DNA of 7,175 nt from Spirochaetota bacterium (GCA_029565815.1 JAKQNL010000239.1:1-7175); one strand, 5' to 3'; shown: positions 1 to 6,845, counted from the first letter of the stretch. The notes: generated by a model from the sequence alone, not told the origin. A program made the numbers and translations.

Positions 1-651
1 CACGAGCTGCGCAATCCACTGACCCCCATACGCCTGACCGCCGAGCGCGTACTGCGACTGTCCAAAGGTGACCCGGACAAGCTGGCCGATATTCTGGAAA
101 AATCCATGGTGGCTATCATCCAGGAAACCGCCGGCATGGAAACCCTTTTGTCGGAATTCCACGATTTTGCAAAGCTGCCCGAGCCCCAACGCGACTGGGT
201 GAATGTCCGTTCTCTGGTGGAAGAAACCGCCCTCCTGTATTCATCCCAGTGGCCTCAGCTGGAGCTGGACTACAGTAGCATCGCACAGGATATCGTTGTG
301 CGCGCCGACCGCGGCCAGCTTAAACAGGTGCTTGGAAACCTGCTGGCCAACGCTGCGGACGCGAGCGGCGGCACAGGCAGGGTACGACTGCGAGCCGATC
401 TTGTAAAAGCGTCGGAATGCCTATATTGTAGGCTGCAGGTCGCGGATAACGGCACGGGAATAGCCAAGGAACTGGGCATACAGGTGTTCGAGCCGTATTT
501 TTCCACCAAGAGCAACGGAACCGGACTGGGACTGGCTATAGTCCGTCATATCGTATCGGCCCATGGCGGCCGTATATGGTTCGAGTCATCCGAAGGCTGC
601 GGCACAACATTTTACGTGGACATACCCGCGCTGGCGGCCAAGGAAGCATGA
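1..651 (+). CDS. ntrY: NtrY-like sensor histidine kinase, C-terminal part (5' truncated by window)
   Basis: Membrane-associated sensor kinases of this kind autophosphorylate on histidine and pass the phosphate to a response regulator, here presumably the NtrX-like product that follows. The frame is open from base 1, giving 216 visible residues. The first visible codon is the histidine of the H-box (HELRNPLTPI), so the sensor, membrane and HAMP/PAS parts lie outside the window. The HATPase domain is complete: N-box QVLGNLLANAADAS around residues 109-122, G1 box DNGTGI at 149-154, F-box FEPYFSTK at 163-170 and G2 box GTGLGLAI at 173-180. The HELRNPLTPI H-box and an NtrX-type neighbour are typical of the NtrY family. 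The gene ends in TGA at 649-651, overlapping the next start. The kinase call is certain; the NtrY name is inferred from the H-box style and the partner, and the signal sensed is unknown. Confidence 0.9.
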   Translation, partial: HELRNPLTPIRLTAERVLRLSKGDPDKLADILEKSMVAIIQETAGMETLLSEFHDFAKLPEPQRDWVNVRSLVEETALLYSSQWPQLELDYSSIAQDIVVRADRGQLKQVLGNLLANAADASGGTGRVRLRADLVKASECLYCRLQVADNGTGIAKELGIQVFEPYFSTKSNGTGLGLAIVRHIVSAHGGRIWFESSEGCGTTFYVDIPALAAKEA

Positions 652-2018
652 TGGCAAGCATCCTCGTTATCGACGACGAACCGGGCATACGGTCTACCGT
701 AAAAGACATACTCGAGGACGAAGGCTACCGCGTCCATACCGCGGAGGACGGCCCCGCGGGCCTGGACATACTCAAGCGGGAAAAAATCGACGCCGTCATC
801 CTGGATGTATGGCTGCCCCGCATGGGCGGCATTGACGTACTCAAGGCGGTAAAAGATGCATGGCCTTCCGTGGAAGTTATCGTTGTATCAGGACACGCAA
901 GCATAGAAATGGCCGTATCCGCCGTCAAACTGGGCGCGTTTGACTTTATCGAAAAACCCCTGTCCATAGACCGGCTGGCTACCGCGGTCCGCAACGCATT
1001 GGCCATAGCCGGCTTACGCGAAGAAAACCGCCGGCTCAAACGAGGCATGCCGGAAACCGAGACGCTTATTGTCCGGTCCAAAACCATGCGCCAGGTGGTG
1101 GAACTGATAGAGCAAAGCGCCCAATCCGACGCCCGCGTGCTTATCACCGGGGACAACGGGACGGGCAAAGAACTGGTAGCCCGGCGTATACACGAGCTGT
1201 CCGCCCGCGCAAACGGTCCATTTATCGCCGTAAACTGCGCTGCCCTGCCCGACAACCTTATAGAAAGCGAGTTGTTCGGCCACGAAAAGGGAGCCTTTAC
1301 CGACGCTGTGGCCCGCAGAAAGGGCAAGTTCGAGCTTGCAAGCGGCGGCACCCTGTTCCTGGACGAAATAGGCGACATGAGCCTGTCGGCTCAGGCTAAA
1401 GTGCTACGCGTTATCCAGGACATGCGCTTTGAGCGCGTCGGCGGCGAGGAATCCATACAGGTAGACGTACGGCTCATAGCCGCGACCAACCGCGACCTGA
1501 AAGCCCGTATCGCTTCCGGCCTGTTCCGCGAAGATCTGTTTTTCCGGCTCAACGTCATTCCCATACGCATGCCGTCCCTGGCCGAGCGGCCGCAGGACAT
1601 TGGCCCGATGGCCGAGTATTTTCTGGGTAGCCTGTCCGGATTAAAAACCCGGCGCCTGTCGGAAGAAGCCGTAGCCGTTCTGGCCGCCCAAGAGTGGCCG
1701 GGAAACGCCCGCGAGCTGAAAAATTTCATGGAACGCATGGCGGTTATGAGCGACGAGGATGAACTGTCGGCGGAAACCGTACGCCATTTTTTGGGCAAAA
1801 CCCCCTGCGAGACGCCGCAGCCCCCGGAGGGAGACTGTTTTCAGAGCCTTGCGGCCCTGCCCCTGGCCGACGCGAAAAACGAGTTCGAGCGGCGCTATAT
1901 TCTACACCATCTGCGAAAAACCGGGTATAATGTGGCAAGAACGGCAGAGGCCATAGGGGCCTATCCGAGCAATGTTCACGCAAAGATCAAGAAATTCGGC
2001 ATCGAGGCAGGCGAATGA
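651..2018 (+). CDS. ntrX: NtrX-like sigma54-dependent response regulator
   Basis: An enhancer-binding transcription activator of 455 residues, probably phosphorylated by the upstream kinase and remodelling sigma54 RNA polymerase by ATP hydrolysis. The receiver domain (about 1-120) has acidic residues D8/D9, phospho-acceptor D52, S80 and K102. The AAA+ domain (about 135-380) has Walker A GDNGTGKE (167-174), a GAFTGA-loop variant reading GAFTDA (214-219), Walker B GGTLFLDEI (232-240), arginine-finger candidates R293 and R299, and sensor II WPGNARELKN (349-358). A Fis-type helix-turn-helix lies at about 424-450. Two adjacent ATG codons (648 and 651) can start it. The AAGGA at 640-644 is six bases from the second and three from the first, so 651 is preferred. 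Both overlap the kinase stop, and the frame extends upstream only as a shadow of the kinase gene. The usual NtrX role (nitrogen or redox response) cannot be assumed here; AtoC- or ZraR-like naming is an alternative. Confidence 0.93.
   Translation: MASILVIDDEPGIRSTVKDILEDEGYRVHTAEDGPAGLDILKREKIDAVILDVWLPRMGGIDVLKAVKDAWPSVEVIVVSGHASIEMAVSAVKLGAFDFIEKPLSIDRLATAVRNALAIAGLREENRRLKRGMPETETLIVRSKTMRQVVELIEQSAQSDARVLITGDNGTGKELVARRIHELSARANGPFIAVNCAALPDNLIESELFGHEKGAFTDAVARRKGKFELASGGTLFLDEIGDMSLSAQAKVLRVIQDMRFERVGGEESIQVDVRLIAATNRDLKARIASGLFREDLFFRLNVIPIRMPSLAERPQDIGPMAEYFLGSLSGLKTRRLSEEAVAVLAAQEWPGNARELKNFMERMAVMSDEDELSAETVRHFLGKTPCETPQPPEGDCFQSLAALPLADAKNEFERRYILHHLRKTGYNVARTAEAIGAYPSNVHAKIKKFGIEAGE
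1926..1964 (+). promoter_or_regulatory. Possible internal promoter and dyad upstream of lexA
   Basis: Within the last 100 bases of ntrX there is a perfect TATAAT at 1926-1931, with only a weak -35 candidate (TCTACA at 1901-1906, a 19-base spacer) and no TG extension. About 22 bases downstream lies an inverted repeat ATAGG-GG-CCTAT at 1953-1964, some 50 bases before the lexA ATG. Together they could be a secondary lexA-holA promoter with an operator, but both lie in coding sequence (helix-turn-helix region of NtrX) and may be chance. Confidence 0.2.
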
Positions 2019-2614
2019 AACTCTTAACCGAGCGACAAAAAGAGTTCCTGGACTACATCGAATCGTTCATACACGGGCATCCGTATCCGCCAACCATACG
2101 CGAGATCGCGGACAACTTTGGCATGACGGTAAAAGGCGCTTATGACCACGTAAAAGCCCTGGAGCGAAAAGGTTATATAAAAATCGGGGAAAACCGCAGC
2201 CGGAGCATCGAGCTGATCGGCAAAAGCTCGGGCAGTTCGCCGACCATAGAGGTACCGATACTGGGCGAGGTTGCGGCCGGCAAGCCCATATTCGCCGACG
2301 AAAACTACCAGGCAAGCGTGCACGTGCCTGCCGGCATGGTGGGCAAATCCCGCTGTTTTGCGCTTAAAGTGCGCGGCGACAGCATGATCAACGCAGGCAT
2401 ACTGGATGGGGACACGGCCATCATCGAGCACCGCGAGGTAGCGGAAAACGGCGAAATCGTCGTTGCAATGCTAGAAGATTCGGTAACCTTAAAGCGCTTC
2501 TTTCGGGACAAGGGAAAGATACGGCTGGCCGCGGAAAATCCCGCCTACAGCCCCATATTCACCCAGGACGTACGCATCCTTGGGCGGCTGCGCGGCCTCG
2601 TTCGCACCTACTAG
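2015..2614 (+). CDS. lexA: LexA repressor (SOS regulator, self-cleaving)
   Basis: LexA represses DNA-damage genes as a dimer and cleaves itself when activated RecA filaments form. The product is 199 residues, the usual length. An N-terminal winged helix-turn-helix (about 1-68) includes TIREIADNFGMTVKGAYDHV at 27-46. A linker holds the scissile Ala-Gly bond at A88-G89 (EVAAGKPIF). The S24 peptidase-like domain has catalytic S123 (VRGDSM) and K160 (DSVTLKRF), 37 residues apart as in E. coli LexA (S119/K156). The ATG overlaps the ntrX stop by four bases (ATGA), with a purine-rich GAGGCAGG stretch just upstream, so translation is likely coupled to ntrX. I did not find a convincing E. coli-type CTGT-N8-ACAG or Bacillus-type GAAC-N4-GTTC operator close to the gene, so its own operator, if any, is unidentified. 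Confidence 0.96.
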   Translation: MKLLTERQKEFLDYIESFIHGHPYPPTIREIADNFGMTVKGAYDHVKALERKGYIKIGENRSRSIELIGKSSGSSPTIEVPILGEVAAGKPIFADENYQASVHVPAGMVGKSRCFALKVRGDSMINAGILDGDTAIIEHREVAENGEIVVAMLEDSVTLKRFFRDKGKIRLAAENPAYSPIFTQDVRILGRLRGLVRTY

Positions 2615-2619
2615 TAGCC

Positions 2620-3609
2620 ATGGAAAGCGTCATAGTCGTGGGCGGCCCGGAGCTTGGGCGCCGTAACGATTTTCTTGCCCAGCTTAAAACCCGCTGCGCT
2701 AAAGAATGGGGCCAGAGCCCGGAAGAGCACCGGCTGTACGCCGACGAAACCGGCGTTACGGAACTCTTGGATCTTCTGATGAACGGCTCGCTCTTTTCCT
2801 CCGGGAAGCTTGTGTACTACTACCGCGCAGACCAGATCAAGCTTAAAGCCGACACCCAGGCATTAGCCGCATACGCGAAAAACCCAGCCGACGCTACCGT
2901 TTTGGTGCTGGTGTCCGACGGATACGGCGTAGACAAGCTCATAGAAGATGCCGTGCCCAAAGAGCACAAGCGGGTGTTCTGGGAGCTATCCGGGTCGGAA
3001 ATGGAAAAGGCCGTCCGCGACCAACTGGCAGCACAAGGCATAAGGGCGGACCAAGACGCGGTGGAAGCCATACTGGAACTGGTGGAAAACAACACCGAAG
3101 CCCTGCGCACGGAATGTTCCCGCCTGGCCCTGTTTTGGCCCAAAGGCTCGGCCATAAGCGAAGACGACGTAGAGCGCTACATAGCCCATAACCGGTCGGA
3201 AGACGCATTCAGCTTATTTGAGCGCATGGCTACCGGCAGTTTCGAGCAAGCCCTGGATACCCTGGCAGCCATCCTTGCAAACCGCGCGGGCAACGGCGTA
3301 GGCCTTATCGCCGGCCTGGCATGGAGCATGCGCCGCCTGTCTGCCGTACACGACGCGATGGCACAAGGTTCCAGCTTCGAACAAGCAGCCCGATCGCAAA
3401 GAATCAACGCTCGCAAACTGCTGGCCACCTACGACGCCGCCCGCCAGCGCTGGCCCCGCCCGCTGTGCCGGAGCCTGGTAGCTTTTAGTGTTGAAACCGA
3501 CGCACAACTGCGCCAGCTTGGCCAAGCCCACGAACGAACCATACTGGAATTATTTCTGTATGCATGCATGGTGGCCAAAGCCCCCTACTGTTACGAAGCT
3601 TTGGGATAA
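2620..3609 (+). CDS. holA: DNA polymerase III subunit delta
   Basis: The delta subunit is the clamp-opening wrench of the replication clamp loader, working with gamma/tau and delta-prime to load the beta sliding clamp on primed DNA. The product is 329 residues (E. coli HolA is 343). It shows the HolA plan: an opening beta strand with VGGPE, an acidic N-terminal domain with the hallmark region LLMNGSLFSSGKLVYYYRAD (about 52-71), a second strand VLVLVSDG, a helical middle domain with LELVENNTEALRTECSRLAL, and the collar domain with DAFSLFERMATGSFEQALDTL and LIAGLAWSMRRL. Functional Walker motifs are absent, as expected for delta. ATG is five bases after the lexA stop. No Shine-Dalgarno sequence is visible; a TAGTAG tandem stop inside a 10-base palindrome occupies that place, so translation probably depends on ribosomes finishing lexA. 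It is the last gene of the apparent operon. Confidence 0.9.
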   Translation: MESVIVVGGPELGRRNDFLAQLKTRCAKEWGQSPEEHRLYADETGVTELLDLLMNGSLFSSGKLVYYYRADQIKLKADTQALAAYAKNPADATVLVLVSDGYGVDKLIEDAVPKEHKRVFWELSGSEMEKAVRDQLAAQGIRADQDAVEAILELVENNTEALRTECSRLALFWPKGSAISEDDVERYIAHNRSEDAFSLFERMATGSFEQALDTLAAILANRAGNGVGLIAGLAWSMRRLSAVHDAMAQGSSFEQAARSQRINARKLLATYDAARQRWPRPLCRSLVAFSVETDAQLRQLGQAHERTILELFLYACMVAKAPYCYEALG

Positions 3610-3688
3610 CATGCGTTTCTAAGCACGCACCCCATACCGATAGTAGCTCATTAGAAAATCCAATATCTCCAATGACTCAAGTCCGGTA

Positions 3689-3716
3689 TATACAAATCAC
3701 GCTTATATGCTATACT
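3689..3716 (+). promoter_or_regulatory. Extended -10 sigma70-type promoter for the GGDEF/EAL gene
   Basis: TATACT at 3711-3716 is preceded by TGC, giving the extended -10 form TGnTATAmT. A TATACA hexamer at 3689-3694 (four of six matches to TTGACA) sits 16 bases upstream. The predicted transcription start is near 3722-3724, about 50 bases before the TTG start codon. The promoter lies in the only sizeable gap between holA and the next gene, which supports it and shows that the c-di-GMP gene is an independent unit. Confidence 0.6.
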
Positions 3717-3762
3717 CCGACTGTCTGCGCGCCTGTGCCATCGGTAGCCGGCGTTAGTCCCC

Positions 3763-3773
3763 AGGAGTTTTTT
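3763..3773 (+). promoter_or_regulatory. Ribosome binding site deciding a TTG start, with T-tract spacer
   Basis: AGGAG at 3763-3767 is followed by a run of eight T (3768-3775) that merges into the TTG codon at 3774-3776, giving a six-base spacing. This is the only good Shine-Dalgarno sequence in the 5' region and it lies downstream of the promoter. It rules out the in-frame ATG codons at 3564 and 3672, which precede the predicted transcript start. Confidence 0.75.
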
Positions 3774-5549
3774 TTGAGCAGTACCGAACCTATAAACCCG
3801 AGCCTTGGACTGTGGCCAAGCGCAAGCGACGCCGACAGGCTGGCCTTGTCCAGGACTCTCCTCGATATGATGGCGGAAGGCGCGTTTTTCGCCGACCGGA
3901 ACCTAAGAATACGCTACGCCAACCCAGCCTTTTTGCGCATGATAGGCCATATAGCCGAAGATGACGGTTTGTCCATGGACACGGTGTACAGGAATTCCGA
4001 AAACCTGTCGGTTCTGGCCAATGCCCGCGCCGCCCTGGAGTCGGTCGGTTTTTGGTCCGGAGAACTGCGGCGCCAGGATACCCTAGGCTCCACCCGCATG
4101 TATCGATTGATGATAAGCGCCGCCCGCGGCTCAAGCGGCTTTGGCCTAGATGCCTGCGACGGAAGCCCCTGCTATGTCGGCCTTGCCCAGGATGTAAGCG
4201 AGCAGCGCAAAGCCGAAGATCAATTGGTGTGGACCCGCAACCACGACGAACTGACAAGCCTACCAAACCGTTCGCTGTTCTGCGCGAACCTGGATGCAAC
4301 CATAGCCCGAAGCGGCGGCAGTGCAGCCCTGGTTGTGGTATGCGCCGACCTGGACGACTTTAAACGATACAATACCGACTACGGCCACGACCTGGGCGAC
4401 CGCCTCCTCAAAGCAGCAGCCCAGCGCCTGTGCGCCAGACTGCGACCCGGCGACACCCTAGCCCGGACAGCCGGCGACGAATTCACCGCTCTCCTCCCGG
4501 TACGATCCATGGATCACGTATCCAGGGCTGCGGAAAGCATACGCGACGCTTTTGCGGATCCATTCTGCCTGGACGGCAAGGAGTTTATCCTTAAAGCCAG
4601 CCTGGGCGTTGCCGTGTGGCCTGCCGACGGCCCGGATGCAGCAACCCTATTGTCCGCCGCCGACCTGGCTCTGCAGGCGTTCAAGGACCAGGGCAAAGAC
4701 GGCATTATGTGCTTTGACGAAAACCTGTCCATGACCCGCCGGGGCAAAGCCCAACTTGAAAGCGAGCTGCGCGACGCGATTGGCTCGGAACTGCTGTCGG
4801 TGCACTACCAGCCGGTCATACGCGTTTCGGACGGCTCGGTGAACAGTGTCGAGGCGCTGGTGCGCTGGCGTCACCCGCAGCGGGGCGACCTTGCACCGGA
4901 CAGCTTCATTCCCCTAGCCGAAGAAACCGGGCTTATAGTTGGGTTGGGAACCCTGGTGCTTAAATCCGCCTGCGCCCAGGGCGATCTCTGGTCCGCATCC
5001 TCAGCCCCAGAGCTGCGCATCGCAGTCAACGTATCGCCGGTTCAGCTGGAGCGGCCGGACTTCCCGGACATCCTAGCGGAAACACTGGAGCACTCCGGCC
5101 TTCCTGCAAGCCGCCTGGTGGTTGAAATAACGGAAAGCGTTTTAGTGGAGCGCTTGGACAACGCCGCAAAGGTGCTGGGTTCCATTAAAAAGCTGGGCGT
5201 TGGCATCTCGGTTGACGACTTCGGAACCGGCTACTCGTCCTTCTCCTACCTTAAAAACCTGCCGGTGGACACGCTCAAGATAGACCGGGAATTCGTAATG
5301 GGCATGGAAAATTCGGCAACCGCCCGCGAGGTTGTTTCCGGCATCATAGACCTGGCCCACCGCATGAACCTGAGCGTGGTCGCCGAAGGTGTGGAATCGG
5401 CCGAGCAATATTACATACTGCGCGACATGGGCTGCAACTTCGTACAGGGCTTCCTGTTTGGCCGACCAGTGCCAGCCCAGGAACTGGAAGGCCGATACTT
5501 TACCCGTATCGGCAGTTCACGTTTCTCGGCCTTCCTGCTCCGTCGCTAA
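3774..5549 (+). CDS. PAS-GGDEF-EAL cyclic-di-GMP turnover protein
   Basis: A soluble enzyme of 591 residues that should make and/or degrade the second messenger cyclic di-GMP; no membrane segment is seen. A PAS sensor domain spans about residues 25-145 (FFADRNLRIRYANPAFLRMIG, ending near QDVSEQRKAEDQL). The GGDEF domain (about 150-315) has metal-binding D192, the FKRYNTDYGHDLGD region, inhibitory I-site RPGD at 224-227, and AGDEF (233-237) in place of GGDEF. The EAL domain (about 330-580) has E360-A-L, N419, EITE (451-454), D481/D482 in DDFGTGYSS, K502, E538 in AEGVE and Q558, the full set expected for a working phosphodiesterase. The start is TTG because the ribosome binding site fits only there. 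Phosphodiesterase activity is likely; cyclase activity is plausible, since some AGDEF enzymes are active, but unproven. The PAS ligand is unknown. The gene has its own promoter and converges with the aminopeptidase gene. Confidence 0.93.
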   Translation: MSSTEPINPSLGLWPSASDADRLALSRTLLDMMAEGAFFADRNLRIRYANPAFLRMIGHIAEDDGLSMDTVYRNSENLSVLANARAALESVGFWSGELRRQDTLGSTRMYRLMISAARGSSGFGLDACDGSPCYVGLAQDVSEQRKAEDQLVWTRNHDELTSLPNRSLFCANLDATIARSGGSAALVVVCADLDDFKRYNTDYGHDLGDRLLKAAAQRLCARLRPGDTLARTAGDEFTALLPVRSMDHVSRAAESIRDAFADPFCLDGKEFILKASLGVAVWPADGPDAATLLSAADLALQAFKDQGKDGIMCFDENLSMTRRGKAQLESELRDAIGSELLSVHYQPVIRVSDGSVNSVEALVRWRHPQRGDLAPDSFIPLAEETGLIVGLGTLVLKSACAQGDLWSASSAPELRIAVNVSPVQLERPDFPDILAETLEHSGLPASRLVVEITESVLVERLDNAAKVLGSIKKLGVGISVDDFGTGYSSFSYLKNLPVDTLKIDREFVMGMENSATAREVVSGIIDLAHRMNLSVVAEGVESAEQYYILRDMGCNFVQGFLFGRPVPAQELEGRYFTRIGSSRFSAFLLRR

Positions 5550-5555
5550 TTTATA

Positions 5556-6674
5556 TTAACCCTTAAGCTTGTCGGGATTTAAGCCCACAAGCTCGGGAAC
5601 CACGAACAGGCCATCTTTGCGCACCAGCCTATCGTCAAACCAAATCTCGCCGCCGCCGAACTCCGGCGTCTGTATCAGCACCAGGTCCCAGTGCAAGGAC
5701 GACCGGTTGCCGTTAAAGCAATTGTCGTATGCGTTGCCCGGGGTAAAGTGTATGGAGCCGGCTATCTTCTCGTCGAACAGGGTTTCCTTCATTGCCTTGG
5801 TGATGTACGGATTCACCCCGATGGCAAACTCGCCCACATAGCGGGCGCCGTCGTCCACGTCCAGCACGCGATTAATTCGGTCGTTGTCGTTGCTGGTCGC
5901 CTTGATAATTTTGCCGTTCTTGAACTCGAAGCGTATGTTCTCGTAGGTAAAGCCCTCGTGCTCGCTTGGGGTGTTGTAGCTGATGGTGCCGTTCACCGAA
6001 TCTCGAACCGGCGCAGAGTACACCTCGCCGTCGGGAATGTTTAGCTTGCCGTCGCACTTGACCGCAGGCAGGCCCTTGATGGAAAAACTCAGGTCCGTAC
6101 CGACAGCAACGATGCGCACACGGTCGGTTTTTTCCATCAGCTCGACCAATGGGTCCATAGCCTTGGACATGCGCGCGTAATCCATGGTGCACACATTAAA
6201 GTAAAAATCCTCAAAAGCTTCTTCGCTCATTGACGCCATCTGGGCCATGGCAGGGCTTGGGAAACGCAAAACCACCCAGCGGGTCTTGGGCAGGCGCGAC
6301 TCGATGTGCACCTTCTTCCATATGTTTCGGTTATAGAGGTCCAGTTTGTCGCCGGGCAGGTCCGACCAGGAACTTAAGTTTCGCCAGGCATTAAAGCCGA
6401 TGAAGCATTGCATCTTGTCCATGCGCGCGCGCTCGAACTCCGCCTGCAGTTCCAGCTGTTCGACCGGCGCATCCAGTAACAGGGCCCGGTCCAGGGCCTT
6501 GTCGCGCAGGGTCACGAAGGCGCGGCCGCCGGCCTTGTGCACGGCTTTCACCAGGGCCCGGTCAAAGGCCGGCTCTATGCCGGTATCTTGGATGAGCACG
6601 TTATCGCCTTTTTTTACGGCGCATGAATAGTTGACCAGTATGTCGGCCAGTTTCTGTAAACGCGAATCGATCAC
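5556..6674 (-). CDS. M29-family metallo-aminopeptidase (AmpS/PepS type)
   Basis: A cytosolic leucyl-type aminopeptidase that removes N-terminal residues from peptides using two metal ions. It has 372 residues, slightly shorter than the roughly 410 of characterised thermophile enzymes. The expected ligand and catalytic pattern is present: E217 (GEVYSAP), E282 (GEFAIGVNP), H309 and Y316 (IHFTPGNAY, seven apart as in the family), and H328/D330 (SSLHWD). The N-terminal domain starts with LADILVNYSCAVKKGDNVLI, typical of M29. The start is GTG at 6674-6672, chosen because AAGGAGG (complement 6680-6686) lies five bases upstream and a promoter lies just beyond. The gene is monocistronic as far as the window shows and meets the c-di-GMP gene tail to tail with six bases between stops. 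The shorter gap between the H/Y and HxD motifs than in the Thermus enzymes suggests a subfamily with a trimmed loop. Substrate preference cannot be read from the sequence. Confidence 0.92.
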   Translation of the reverse strand: MIDSRLQKLADILVNYSCAVKKGDNVLIQDTGIEPAFDRALVKAVHKAGGRAFVTLRDKALDRALLLDAPVEQLELQAEFERARMDKMQCFIGFNAWRNLSSWSDLPGDKLDLYNRNIWKKVHIESRLPKTRWVVLRFPSPAMAQMASMSEEAFEDFYFNVCTMDYARMSKAMDPLVELMEKTDRVRIVAVGTDLSFSIKGLPAVKCDGKLNIPDGEVYSAPVRDSVNGTISYNTPSEHEGFTYENIRFEFKNGKIIKATSNDNDRINRVLDVDDGARYVGEFAIGVNPYITKAMKETLFDEKIAGSIHFTPGNAYDNCFNGNRSSLHWDLVLIQTPEFGGGEIWFDDRLVRKDGLFVVPELVGLNPDKLKG

Positions 6675-6679
6675 AAAAG

Positions 6680-6686
6680 CCTCCTT
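6680..6686 (-). promoter_or_regulatory. Strong ribosome binding site for the aminopeptidase GTG start
   Basis: Read on the - strand this is AAGGAGG, a full match to the anti-Shine-Dalgarno core, five bases before GTG. It fixes the start codon and suggests efficient translation despite the non-ATG start. Confidence 0.85.
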
Positions 6687-6700
6687 GGTGCGTGTTCAGG

Positions 6701-6731
6701 ATTATAGCATGGTACAACAGCTGGCGGGCAA
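6701..6731 (-). promoter_or_regulatory. Extended -10 promoter for the aminopeptidase gene
   Basis: On the - strand TGCTATAAT (complement 6701-6709) is a perfect extended -10 element. The best -35 candidate, TTGCCC (complement 6726-6731), is 19 bases away and weak, as is common when the -10 is extended. The predicted start is near 6694, giving a leader of about 20 bases that contains the ribosome binding site and little else. The same TGCTATA core occurs in the promoter of the c-di-GMP gene. Confidence 0.65.
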
Positions 6732-6762
6732 GGGCGGTACAAGCAAATACGAACAAGAATTG

Positions 6763-6790
6763 AACCACAGAGACGCAGAGACACAGAGAA
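6763..6790. repeat. ACAGAG-type intergenic repeat, copy 1
   Basis: A 28-base purine-rich unit starting AACCACAGAGACGC and built from a roughly nine-base pattern (CACAGAGAC). It matches copy 2 (6818-6845) at 22 of 28 positions, and all six differences are A/G transitions. Repeats of this style are scattered in intergenic DNA of many environmental bacteria. Their function is not established, and short predicted peptides across them are artefacts. Confidence 0.7.
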
Positions 6791-6817
6791 GGAGGAGATT
6801 AGGCATAATCGAATTAT

Positions 6818-6845
6818 AACCACGGAGACACGGGGGCACGGAGAA
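6818..6845. repeat. ACGGAG-type intergenic repeat, copy 2
   Basis: A 28-base unit starting AACCACGGAGACAC, same orientation as copy 1 and 55 bases from it start to start. Five of the six differences from copy 1 are G here and A there; the sixth is the reverse. A short perfect inverted repeat (ATAAT-CGA-ATTAT, 6805-6817) lies immediately to its left, between the two copies. Confidence 0.7.

Noticed and set aside
576..650. Longer ntrX start at the ATG at 576
   Set aside because: It would add 24 basic residues before the receiver domain and overlap the kinase gene deeply; the 648/651 start has a ribosome binding site and gives the normal receiver start MASILVIDDE.
725..1378. Long antisense open frame (217 codons) across ntrX
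   Set aside because: It is a shadow of a GC-rich real gene: Ser/Arg-rich, no recognisable motif, and ntrX beneath it is fully supported.
1966..1977. GAGCAATGTTC near the lexA start as a Bacillus-type SOS box
   Set aside because: Spacing is three rather than four bases and one half-site is mismatched; not a valid GAAC-N4-GTTC operator.
3560..3569. Perfect palindrome ATGCATGCAT near the holA end
   Set aside because: It lies in coding sequence (Y-A-C-M) with no partner elsewhere in the window; likely chance.
3612..3629. Hairpin TGCGT/ACGCA after holA as a terminator
   Set aside because: The stem is only five pairs with an eight-base loop and no T-run follows; too weak to call.
3564..3773. The c-di-GMP gene frame stays open upstream to an ATG at 3564, inside holA
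   Set aside because: The added 70 residues look non-protein-like, no ribosome binding site precedes 3564 or the ATG at 3672, and the predicted promoter lies downstream of both; TTG at 3774 has a clear AGGAG.
3717..3773. Riboswitch in the c-di-GMP gene leader
   Set aside because: The leader is about 50 bases, has only a three-pair hairpin (CGG-TAG-CCG) and lacks recognisable GEMM-type conserved blocks.
5530..5575. Bidirectional terminator between the convergent stops
   Set aside because: Only six bases separate the stops, and the short TTAA-CCC-TTAA dyad is not a credible hairpin with T-runs.
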